Assembly (NCBI GenBank): GCA_003132505.1
Contig: PKXY01000033.1
Coordinates: forward strand, 550 to 47,985
Source: Solirubrobacterales bacterium
GTDB lineage: Bacteria > Actinomycetota > Thermoleophilia > Solirubrobacterales > Solirubrobacteraceae
DNA length: 47,436 nucleotides
Direction of reading: 5' to 3'
Shown: one piece after another, positions 25,399 through 32,827 of the stretch
Position numbering within the stretch: the first letter of the stretch is position 1
Layout: each line of letters begins with the position of its first letter
The notes under the pieces: generated by a model
Seen by the model: the letters and a program-made list of their open reading frames with translations, nothing else
The model's database searches: none
What the model was told of the DNA's origin: nothing
Position numbers and translations under genes: made by a program

Positions 25399-25815
25399 AT
25401 GCCAGAGCACACAGCCGCACACCAGACGCCAGTCGCAAAAGAGCTCGAGCGGCGCCTGCGCCGGCGAGCTCGCCGAGCGAGCATTCTCCGCCGGCGCGTC
25501 GGCGCGCTGACGATCTCACTGTTCCTCGTCTCATGGGGCGCGATCTATGGCGGGGGCTACCTCGGCGTGGCCGGCGCCAAGGCTTTGCGCGTCACCACGA
25601 CCGCGGCCCGCGGCGCGAGCGCGAAGGTCGACACCGGTAAGACGAGCGGGTCATCCGGGTCGAGCGCGGCGTCCGGGTCGAGTGGTTCGTCCGGGTCGAG
25701 CGATTCGTCAGCGTCGAGCGGGTCATCCGGGTCGTCGTCAGCGAGTGGCAGCGACACGAGCAACGGCAGCTCCGCGACGAGCACAGCCACGAGCGTGACG
25801 ACCCGCCAGTCGTAG
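25399..25815 (+). CDS. small membrane protein with Ser/Gly-rich low-complexity tail
   Basis: A 138-residue protein. Residues 1-32 are basic and cytoplasmic (KELERRLRRRARRASILRR). About 34-60 form one transmembrane helix (GALTISLFLVSWGAIYGGG). Residues 75-138 form an extracellular tail of SGSSGS-type repeats. The following ferric-reductase-like gene starts six bases after its stop, so they are one operon and possibly one complex. The tail may be a flexible spacer or be modified. I see no family signature. The start ATG lacks a clear ribosome site. Confidence 0.6.
   Translation: MPEHTAAHQTPVAKELERRLRRRARRASILRRRVGALTISLFLVSWGAIYGGGYLGVAGAKALRVTTTAARGASAKVDTGKTSGSSGSSAASGSSGSSGSSDSSASSGSSGSSSASGSDTSNGSSATSTATSVTTRQS
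25648..25740 (+). repeat. short imperfect repeats coding a Ser/Gly tract
   Basis: Units close to tcgtccgggtcgagcg recur in steps of about 15 bp, giving GSSGSS-like text. Such tracts change length easily by slippage. Read on the other strand they would code Asp/Pro text, which misleads gene finders. Confidence 0.7.
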
Positions 25816-25821
25816 TGAGCG

Positions 25822-26397
25822 ATGCTCGCGGCGCCGATCAGCACGCAGTTCTTCTGGATCACGAGTCGCGCCGCCGGCACGGTGGCGCTGGTGGCGGCGA
25901 GCGCGTCGGTCGGGGTCGGACTAGCGATCAGCGGACGCCTCGGCCGCGCGCGCGGGGGGGACCTTCGCGTCACCCACGAGGCGCTCTCGCTGGCTGCCAT
26001 CGGCGCGCTCGTGGTGCACGCGGTGTCGCTGCTCTGCGATGCCTACTTCCACCCGACGATCGCCGACCTCCTGGTCCCGTTCCACATGAACTACAGGGAG
26101 CCCTACATGGCAATCGGGATCATCAGCGGCTGGCTAATGGTGATCTTTGGTCTCTCCTACTACGTCCGGGATCGCGTCGGGGTCAACCGCTGGAAGGCGC
26201 TTCACCGCCTGACAGCGCTGGCCTGGATCCTCGGTGTCGTACATACGCTCGGCGAAGGGACGGACGCTGGAGCGACTTGGTTCCTCGCCGTGGTCGCGAT
26301 CGCGGTGATCCCGGCGGCGCTGCTGCTGATCGTGCGCCTGCTGACGACGCGGGCGCCAAGCGCGCCGCCCGCCCGCGGCGGGCGCTCCCTCAGCTAG
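25822..26397 (+). CDS. ferric-reductase-like heme b transmembrane protein
   Basis: A 191-residue integral membrane protein with about five hydrophobic helices. Histidines sit in positions typical of ferric-reductase-like (FRD) or YedZ-type domains: VTHEALSLAAIGALVVHAVS in one helix, WKALHRLTALAWILGVVHTL in another. Such domains bind two b hemes and carry electrons across the membrane. No flavin domain is fused. It forms an operon with the one-helix Ser-rich protein six bases upstream. Its last bases overlap the convergent GST-N gene by eight bases. The electron donor or acceptor is unknown. Confidence 0.8.
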   Translation: MLAAPISTQFFWITSRAAGTVALVAASASVGVGLAISGRLGRARGGDLRVTHEALSLAAIGALVVHAVSLLCDAYFHPTIADLLVPFHMNYREPYMAIGIISGWLMVIFGLSYYVRDRVGVNRWKALHRLTALAWILGVVHTLGEGTDAGATWFLAVVAIAVIPAALLLIVRLLTTRAPSAPPARGGRSLS

Positions 26398-26674
26398 CCG
26401 CCGCTGCCTCGTCGAAGAGCTGGCCTGCGCGCACCCGGGCTGCCATGTCAGCGGACTCGGCGCGGTAGGTGGTGCCGTCCTCGAACTCGATCACCGGCAG
26501 CAAACGCTGGCCACTGCGGCGCTGGAGCTCAGGGCGCGCGCCCTTGCCGTAGCCATGCTTGACGATCTCGTAGGGGATGCCCTGATCGTTGAGAGCTCGC
26601 TGGACCTTCCAGCAGACGTCAATCTCAGTGTGGGCAAAGGTCCACGAGCAGCGATGCAGCTTGACTGTGGGCAC
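26390..26674 (-). CDS. thioredoxin-fold protein, glutathione S-transferase N-terminal domain only
   Basis: A 94-residue protein matching the N-terminal thioredoxin-like domain of GST or glutaredoxin: VKLHRCSWTFAHTEIDVC at the start, LLPVIEFEDGTTY with the cis-Pro, and a C-terminal ESADMA (the usual GST glutathione-gamma-Glu contact is ES). The C-terminal helical domain is absent and no CxxC is present. Many actinobacteria lack glutathione, so the ligand may be another thiol. Start GTG 26672-26674. It overlaps the convergent ferric-reductase-like gene at the 3' end. Confidence 0.75.
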   Translation of the reverse strand: MPTVKLHRCSWTFAHTEIDVCWKVQRALNDQGIPYEIVKHGYGKGARPELQRRSGQRLLPVIEFEDGTTYRAESADMAARVRAGQLFDEAAAAS

Positions 26675-27025
26675 TTCACGAGTCTAGCGGCAGCGGCCGC
26701 GCAAGCCGCCCGACATACGGCGGCATCGACCGCGGCGAGCTGCCCGCCCGGTCAGCTCGCTCCACGGGAGCAACGTGGAGCCTTCCGTGTCGGCGACTAG
26801 ACTGGCGGGCAAGCCGATGGCGGGCCTTGCCTCAACCCCCCATGCGGAAATCTCGCTCGTCGGGCCGCGACGCAGCGCCGGAGTGAAGCGGTTCTGAGCG
26901 CACCCGGCGCGCCTGCCGGCGCTGGTTCGAGGCGCCGCGCCTGGGACCGGCTCGGCCTCACGGAGCTCCCCCGCGCGGAGAAGATCGCGCTGGCTCTGGC
27001 CGCGCTGGCTCTGGCCGCGGGAGCC
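26675..27025. promoter_or_regulatory. divergent region with a perfect 8-bp hairpin (26759-26781)
   Basis: GCTCCACG/CGTGGAGC around a 7-nt loop lies between two divergently read genes, so it is not a simple terminator. It could be an operator or leader structure. Nothing else is recognised. The right end of this stretch (26894-27025) may in fact be coding for the glycosyltransferase N terminus. Confidence 0.3.
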
Positions 27026-28300
27026 GTGCTGCGCCTGCACGCGATCGGCGGCGACGATCGGCTCTCGAGCGACGAGCTGGGCTACATCGGCGACGCGAAC
27101 AAACTGATCCACCTCTCCGGCTACAACAGCTTCCACTGGGCCCCTGGAACGCCGATCCTGTTCGCGATCCTCGCCTGGCTGAGCGGCCACTCGGAGATCT
27201 CCGCGGTAACCAACTCGCACGGCATCGCCCAGTACGCGCAGTGGCTTGTCGAGCTGGCGACGATGGTCGCCGCCGCTGCCTTCGCCTGGAAGATCGCTGG
27301 AGTCTGGGCGGCACTCCTTGCGGTACTCGCGATCGCGACCTACGGCCCGCTGATCGAGGTTACGCGCACCTACCTGAGTGAGCCGCTGGGCGGGCTCATG
27401 CTGATCGCGATGGTCGCTGCCGCGGCCTGGGCGCGCCGACGCGACTGGCGCTGGTTGCTCGCTGCAGGCGTCCTCGGCGGGTTGGCGTGCCTCGCTCGCG
27501 AGGACTTCCTGCCGGGCCTCCTGGTGCTGGTTGTAGCGCTGGCAGTTGCGCGCCGTGGCGAGCGCCAGCGGGCGTTGCGCCGCGCCGCGATCTACCTCGC
27601 CGCCGCGCTTTTGGCGCTCGCACCCTGGGTCGCGTTCGCGTCGGCCGAAGAGCATGGGCTCGTCGCGATCACCACCGGCGGCACCGACTCGCTGTTCATC
27701 GGCACCTACCTACCGGGCGACGGCTCGCAGTTCCAGACGGTCGCCGCCTTCAAGGGCGCGGTCTGCCATCGCTTCCCGCGCGAGTGCGCCAGCCCACCGG
27801 GCGACGCGGCGCCGATGTTCCAGTTGATCGCAGCTGAGCACCCGGGCGACACGCGCGGCCAGGCCGTCACGGCCGCGGTGCTCTCGAACCTGCGCAAGTA
27901 CATGCTCGGCAGGCCAATCGCCTTTGCGGGGATGCTCGCGCGCAAGCTATGGAGCATGTGGGCGGCGCCGTGGAGCGGCGGCAACGGCACCCAACTCGGT
28001 CCAGCTGCCGTCGCGACGGCGCTCGACCTGGCCTGCGTGGGTGCGGCTTGGCTCGGTCTCCTGATCGCGCTGTGGCTTTTTCGCCGGCGCTGGGCGGTCG
28101 TCGTACCGGCGATCGTGCTGCTCGTGGTCATCTTCTTCAACGATTGGTTCGGCCCGGAGCCACGAGACACGCTGCGGCTCGCGCCGCTGCTGTTCGTCCT
28201 GGGAGCGGTCGGCCTGGCGGCGGCGGGAGCGAGGCTGGCGAGCGCCGTGGGGACGCAGCTCGGCGGGGTGCGTGCCCGCGTCGCATCGGCGCGCCGCTGA
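27026..28300 (+). CDS. polytopic GT-C glycosyltransferase-like membrane protein (family 39/ArnT-like)
   Basis: A 424-residue membrane protein with about ten hydrophobic helices. The first outer loop GGDDRLSSDELGYIGDANKL contains the acidic DELGY motif typical of GT-C enzymes, which transfer sugars from polyprenyl-phosphate donors. LVCLARE-like text (GLACLAREDFLPGLLVLVV) and a large extracellular loop with two Cys follow. The annotated GTG start seems too late. The same frame is open upstream and reads EKIALALAALALAAGAVLRL, a plausible first helix. It has no ATG, GTG or TTG there; a CTG at 26894 has GGAG upstream. The acceptor is unknown. Confidence 0.8.
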   Translation: MLRLHAIGGDDRLSSDELGYIGDANKLIHLSGYNSFHWAPGTPILFAILAWLSGHSEISAVTNSHGIAQYAQWLVELATMVAAAAFAWKIAGVWAALLAVLAIATYGPLIEVTRTYLSEPLGGLMLIAMVAAAAWARRRDWRWLLAAGVLGGLACLAREDFLPGLLVLVVALAVARRGERQRALRRAAIYLAAALLALAPWVAFASAEEHGLVAITTGGTDSLFIGTYLPGDGSQFQTVAAFKGAVCHRFPRECASPPGDAAPMFQLIAAEHPGDTRGQAVTAAVLSNLRKYMLGRPIAFAGMLARKLWSMWAAPWSGGNGTQLGPAAVATALDLACVGAAWLGLLIALWLFRRRWAVVVPAIVLLVVIFFNDWFGPEPRDTLRLAPLLFVLGAVGLAAAGARLASAVGTQLGGVRARVASARR

Positions 28301-28396
28301 CAACGCCTGCGCGCCTGCGCGCAGCGAGCCTACCCGGCGCGCCCCGGTAAGGCCCCGCAACCAAAACCGGACCGCCGGCCAGGGTCTTATCGGAAC

Positions 28397-28424
28397 TAAA
28401 GCGGCTGCCGCACAACGTCGATAG
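28397..28424 (+). promoter_or_regulatory. sigma-28 (FliA/WhiG)-like promoter candidate
   Basis: TAAAGCGG (28397-28404), a 12-bp spacer and GTCGATAG (28417-28424) resemble the TAAA...GCCGATAA consensus of motility or sporulation sigma-28 factors. The element ends 20 bp before the start codon of the hybrid kinase. AGGAGGG is its ribosome site. Based on pattern only. Confidence 0.3.
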
Positions 28425-28444
28425 GTGGTGACAGGAGGGCCTAA

Positions 28445-30226
28445 ATGCCACTCCGCCGCTTCCGCGGGATTGTCGATTATGTTGGAGGCGGGATCCAAGG
28501 GACGGTGGTGGCAGCAGACATGGTGGAGGTAACAGACACGACCAGCGACATCGCCGCGCGGCAGCTCCGCGACACGACGGCCGCTGACGAGGCGCTAGCC
28601 CGCGCGCATGAGTTCCTCGCCGAGACGATGCGAGCCAAGGCCGAGCTGATGGCCCAGATGGGTCACGAGATCCGTACGCCGTTGAACGGGATCGTCGGCA
28701 TGACCGAGCTGCTGCTCGGCACCGGACTCAGCGATGAGCAGCTCGAGTACGCGACCGCAACGATGAGCTCGGCGACAACGCTGCTGGTGGTGATCAACGA
28801 TGTCCTCGACTTCTCGATGCTCGAAGCCGGGACGCTGGAGCTGGATGTCGGCACCTACGAGCTGCGCCACCTCGTTGAGAGCATCAGGGCTGCCGCCGAG
28901 GTCCGTCTGGGCGGGTCGGGGCCGACGATCAGCTCGCAATTCTCGCCTGAGGTGCCCGACGCGGTCGCGGGCGACGGCAACCGCCTGCGCCACGTTCTGA
29001 CCAAGCTCGTGGGAAGTGCACTCGATTACGCGGGTAATGGCGGCCTCGAGATCCGCGTTGGTGCCGCGAGCCATGGCTCGAAGCGCCTGATGCTCCGCTT
29101 TGAGGTGATGGCGCAAGGCTCGTTCGAAGGAGATCGTGACTCGCTCTTCGAGCTCGCGTCCCACGCGCACAGCGGTGTCCAGGACGATCGTCCGATGGCG
29201 ATCGGGCTCGCCGTTTCCAAGCAGCTCGTGGAGCTGATGGGTGGCGAGATCGGCGTGCAGAGCGCGCCCGGCGAGGGCACGACGTTCTGGTTCACCACGC
29301 CGGTTGGCCTCGACGGCGCGCTCCCGTATCCGGAAGATCGGATCCGCGCGACGCGCGAGTTCGTGCCGGTGAAGGGAGCCGCGCGGGCGGGGTTCACTCC
29401 GCGGCCGGCCGGCGCCGGCGATGCAAACGGCGGCACGCGCGTCCTGATCGCCGACGACGATCCTGTGAGCCAGCTCGTGCTGACCCGCCAGCTCCAGGCG
29501 AGGGGTTACGCGGTTGACGTTGCGAGCAACGGCCGCGAGGCGCTCGAGCTGTACGCGAACGGCGACTACGGCGCGGTGTTCATGGACTGCCAGATGCCCG
29601 AGATGAACGGTTACGAGGCGACCAGCGCGATTCGCGAGCAGGAGGGTCAAGACGCCCATACTCCGGTCATCGCGATGACCGCCGGGGCGCGCGAATCAGA
29701 CCGCGAGCAGTGCGCGATCAGCGGCATGGACGACTACGTCGCGAAGCCGCTTGACCAGGTGCGGCTCGACGCTGCACTCGCGCGACGCCTACCGGTCTAC
29801 GACACGAGTGCCGACCAGCACAACCCCAGCAACGGCGCGGGCTCAACCGCGACAGCCGCCGCGCCGCTGCTCCAGAGCTCAGTATTGACCGATGTCTTCC
29901 GCCATAACAGCGAGTCGCGCGGGTATCTGATCGACGTCTTCGTCGAGGAGTCGCGGTCGCGGATCGCTCAGCTCGCGGCGGCCGAGACGCGCGGGGATCA
30001 CCCCACGATGCAACGCCTTTCTCATGCCCTCAAAGGTAGTGCCGGCGCAGTTGGCGCGAGGCTGATGGAACAGGTCTGCGGCAGGATTCACGAGGCTGCG
30101 CTCGAGGGCCGGACGGGCAACGCGACCGAGCTGCAAGGCACGCTTGAGCGTTGCTTCGATTTGACCTCCGAGCTCCTGCGCACGGGCTGCCCGGAGTCTG
30201 CGGACGACGGGCCCGCCCGCCGCTGA
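28445..30226 (+). CDS. hybrid histidine kinase (HisKA, degenerate ATPase, receiver, Hpt)
   Basis: A 593-residue protein with no transmembrane segment. HisKA has the phosphorylation site QMGHEIRTPLNG (His 74). The HATPase_c region (about 175-290) is degraded: the N-box reads TKLVGSAL, with Lys 187 and Ser 191 where Asn is usual, no DxG motif is found, and the G2 box is MAIGLAVSK. A receiver domain (332-448) is intact, with acidic DDD at 337-339, phospho-acceptor Asp 381 in VFMDCQMPEMNG and Lys 434. A C-terminal Hpt domain has His 527 in SHALKGSAGA. Phosphate could flow from another kinase through Asp 381 and His 527. ATG 28445 has AGGAGG seven bases upstream. No partner regulator is adjacent. 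Confidence 0.88.
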   Translation: MPLRRFRGIVDYVGGGIQGTVVAADMVEVTDTTSDIAARQLRDTTAADEALARAHEFLAETMRAKAELMAQMGHEIRTPLNGIVGMTELLLGTGLSDEQLEYATATMSSATTLLVVINDVLDFSMLEAGTLELDVGTYELRHLVESIRAAAEVRLGGSGPTISSQFSPEVPDAVAGDGNRLRHVLTKLVGSALDYAGNGGLEIRVGAASHGSKRLMLRFEVMAQGSFEGDRDSLFELASHAHSGVQDDRPMAIGLAVSKQLVELMGGEIGVQSAPGEGTTFWFTTPVGLDGALPYPEDRIRATREFVPVKGAARAGFTPRPAGAGDANGGTRVLIADDDPVSQLVLTRQLQARGYAVDVASNGREALELYANGDYGAVFMDCQMPEMNGYEATSAIREQEGQDAHTPVIAMTAGARESDREQCAISGMDDYVAKPLDQVRLDAALARRLPVYDTSADQHNPSNGAGSTATAAAPLLQSSVLTDVFRHNSESRGYLIDVFVEESRSRIAQLAAAETRGDHPTMQRLSHALKGSAGAVGARLMEQVCGRIHEAALEGRTGNATELQGTLERCFDLTSELLRTGCPESADDGPARR

Positions 30227-30255
30227 TCAGCGCGTGGCGCTTCGCACGAGGCGGG

Positions 30256-30972
30256 TCAGCCGCCGGCTGTTTCGGCTCGCGCCTGCTGCCAGCTGCTGAG
30301 GACTCCGATCGCCGCGGTGACCACGCGATCCTGGAAGGTATCGCGGTCATTGGCATGCGGGAGCGGCTCCGCCGGGACAGCAACTTCGAGGAAGTCGCAG
30401 AGAGGCCCCCAGCCTTCCGTGACATCCCAGACGAGCAGCCGATCACTCGGGATCGCCTGCTTGACGGCCTGCTCGTGCCGCTCCATTGCGGCGATCAGCT
30501 GAGCCGGCTCCGTGTAGCCAGAGGCGAACGTGCCCCGCTCGATCCAGAACATGCGGTCGACCAGGTGGAGGTAGCGCTCCCATCGCGGGTCGATCTGGGC
30601 GCGCGCTGCTGAAGCGTAGCGAACGAGGGTCTCGCCGAAGCACATGTTCCAGATCGTCTCGCGGAAGCTCTGCTCCCAGCGTTCGGCGTCGCGAACGCTG
30701 AGCACCACCTTTGCGTTGGGGTAGGTGCTCGCCAGCTCCGCGTAGAAGAAGCCACCTGGCCAGTCGACAGTCGATTGGAAGCCGTCGAAGATCTCGTCCC
30801 AGTGCTCCTCACCGTCCAGCGCCCGGTCCCACTGCGGCACGCGGCCCTCGAGGTCGGCGATCACGTCAACCCAGTGGTAGCACGGCCCGAAGCCGAGCTT
30901 TTCGAACGCCAACTTCTGACTCAGCGTGCCGGTGCGGGGCAGACCGGCGCCGATCACGGTGAGCTCCGCCAT
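30256..30972 (-). CDS. sulfotransferase-like P-loop protein (Sulfotransfer_4 type)
   Basis: A 238-residue protein with the PAPS-binding-like N-terminal loop GLPRTGTLSQKLAFEKLGF. KVVLSVRDAERWEQSF matches the second PAPS motif, and AIPSDRLLVWDVTEGWGPLC is typical of this family. A PAPS-dependent sulfate transfer to an alcohol or phenol is expected; few members of the family have been characterised. The short length without signal peptide suggests a cytoplasmic enzyme. It is divergent, with a 104-bp gap, from a gene whose N-terminal domain is a paralog, suggesting a duplication and shared role. Confidence 0.82.
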   Translation of the reverse strand: MAELTVIGAGLPRTGTLSQKLAFEKLGFGPCYHWVDVIADLEGRVPQWDRALDGEEHWDEIFDGFQSTVDWPGGFFYAELASTYPNAKVVLSVRDAERWEQSFRETIWNMCFGETLVRYASAARAQIDPRWERYLHLVDRMFWIERGTFASGYTEPAQLIAAMERHEQAVKQAIPSDRLLVWDVTEGWGPLCDFLEVAVPAEPLPHANDRDTFQDRVVTAAIGVLSSWQQARAETAGG

Positions 30973-31076
30973 GCGCCGCGTTCTAGCACTCCGAGGCCGT
31001 AGGCGAGTTGTTACTGAGTTGTTACCAGGCCGCGGAGCGGTGCCGGTCGAGTGAGCCTCCTAGACTTCACGTTGTG

Positions 31077-32765
31077 ATGAAAGTCGTCGGAGCCGGCTAC
31101 ACCCGTACCGGCACGCTCTCGCTGAAGGCGGCGCTCGAGACATTGGGCTTTGAGCGCTGCCTGCATCCGCTGAGCGTGCCTGAGGACGACTCCGTGCTCG
31201 AGCTGGCACGCAGCGACGCGGACCCACGGAGCTGGGGCGCGGCACTCGCGGACTGGCATGCGGCGCTCGGCTGGGTCGGCGCGCGCCATTACCGAGAGCT
31301 GATGGACGTGTTCCCCGACGCCGTCGTGCTGTTGAGCGTGCGCGACCCGGACGACTGGTACAGCAGCTACGCGAGTTGCCTGCGCGCGACGCGTGAGCTC
31401 GCGCTCGCGGGCGGCGAGCAACTCGCCGCCGCGGAAACCGCCGCGTCCGGCGCGCTGATGATGCTCGAGGGGCCCGTCTGGAAGGGGGTGCTCGACGGCA
31501 GTCTGGCCCAGCGTGAGGAAGCGCTGCAACGCTTCGAGCGCCACAACGACGAGGTGCGCCAAGCCGTGCCCTCCAACCGACTGCTCGTGCACAACGTCGA
31601 AGAGGGCTGGGCGCCGCTGTGCGAGTTCTTTGACCTACCGGTTCCGGACGCGCCCTTCCCGCATCTCAACGACCGCCGGGAGTTCCGCAACCGCTTCGTG
31701 CGCAGGCCCGCAGCCGCGCGTCGCCCGACGCCGCGCTACACGCGCCAGCCGCGGATCAGCGCGCTTGCGCTCGCCGATCCGCCCCGTGCGTACTCCCAGG
31801 ACGAGGTGCTCACCGCCCTCGGGATGGACGGGGACCCCTTTGCCGAGCGGATCTTCGCGAGCTGCGGCGTCAAGCGGCGCCACCTTACGCAGCTCGACTT
31901 CGCGCGCACGCAAACCATCCAGGGGCGGACCACCAAGGCCGACGCCGACCTGCTCGAGCGATCGATACGTGCGATCGACGCCCTCGACATCGACCTCGGC
32001 GAGATCGACACGATCATCACCTCGACGCTCTACGCGCTCGGCGCGCCGACGCTCGCCCATCGCATCGTCGAGCACTACGAGCTGAGTCCCGCGACCGACA
32101 AGTACCACGTCGCCGGCGTGGGCTGTGCGAGCGCCGTGCCGCTGATCCGCTTGATGAGTCAGACGCTCGGCAACGACCCTTCGCGCAAAGGGCTGATCGT
32201 CGCCGCCGAGAGCATGAGCGGCCTGCTCACCTACGCCACCCCGGACGACCCGCGCGCAAAGATCATTGGGGCGGCGATCTTTGGCGATGGCTGCGCCGCC
32301 GCCACCATCGACACCGCTGACGCCTCGCCCGGCCCGACGATCGTGGCCTCGACCGTCCACCAGATCCCCGACACGCTTGACGTCGTGCACATGGAGCTCG
32401 AGAACGACGACGGCCACCTGCATCTTGCACGCGAGCTGCCCGACATCGCCGCCGAAGGACTCGCGACGCTGGTCGACAGCTTCCTACGACCGCTCGGCCT
32501 CACCCGCTATGCGATCGACCACTGGATCCTCCACCCCGGAGGTCGGCGCATACTCGAGTGCATGCAGCGCGCGCTCGAGCTGCCAGCTCAGGAGGTGGCC
32601 GCCAGCTACGCCATGCTCGCCACCCACGGCAACGTCGGCACCCCCTCGATTTTCTATGTCCTCGCCGAGACGATCAGAAGCCGGAAACCCAGTCCCGGCG
32701 ACCGCGGCCTGATGGTCACCGTCGGACCGGGCGTCACGGTCGGGCTGATGTTGCTGAGCTGGTAG
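31077..32765 (+). CDS. sulfotransferase-type III polyketide synthase fusion protein
   Basis: A 562-residue single reading frame. Residues 1-215 are a Sulfotransfer_4-type domain: GYTRTGTLSLKAALETLGF loop, VVLLSVRDPDDWYSSY, NRLLVHNVEEGWAPLCEF. Residues about 227-562 form a complete type III polyketide synthase (chalcone/stilbene synthase fold) that extends a CoA starter with malonyl-CoA. PRISALALADPP begins it; the nucleophile is Cys 350 in GVGCASAVP, His 486 is in HPGGRRIL, and Asn 519 in HGNVGTPSIFYVL. The linker is a 12-residue Arg/Pro-rich stretch without stop. The start ATG 31077 follows a GTG in frame; no clear ribosome site is seen. A paralogous sulfotransferase is divergent. The product could be a sulfated pyrone or phenol. 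I know of no characterised protein with this architecture. Confidence 0.9.
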   Translation: MKVVGAGYTRTGTLSLKAALETLGFERCLHPLSVPEDDSVLELARSDADPRSWGAALADWHAALGWVGARHYRELMDVFPDAVVLLSVRDPDDWYSSYASCLRATRELALAGGEQLAAAETAASGALMMLEGPVWKGVLDGSLAQREEALQRFERHNDEVRQAVPSNRLLVHNVEEGWAPLCEFFDLPVPDAPFPHLNDRREFRNRFVRRPAAARRPTPRYTRQPRISALALADPPRAYSQDEVLTALGMDGDPFAERIFASCGVKRRHLTQLDFARTQTIQGRTTKADADLLERSIRAIDALDIDLGEIDTIITSTLYALGAPTLAHRIVEHYELSPATDKYHVAGVGCASAVPLIRLMSQTLGNDPSRKGLIVAAESMSGLLTYATPDDPRAKIIGAAIFGDGCAAATIDTADASPGPTIVASTVHQIPDTLDVVHMELENDDGHLHLARELPDIAAEGLATLVDSFLRPLGLTRYAIDHWILHPGGRRILECMQRALELPAQEVAASYAMLATHGNVGTPSIFYVLAETIRSRKPSPGDRGLMVTVGPGVTVGLMLLSW

Positions 32766-32827
32766 CGGGCGCAAATGCCGGCATCGCGGACGCGCTTGCG
32801 CTGCGGTGCCGTAGAAGCCGGGCGCCA

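Noticed and set aside
24643-25422. A 259-codon minus-strand frame with a hydrophobic start
   Set aside because: Most of it is antisense to rpiA and becomes Arg/Ser-rich; no ribosome site.
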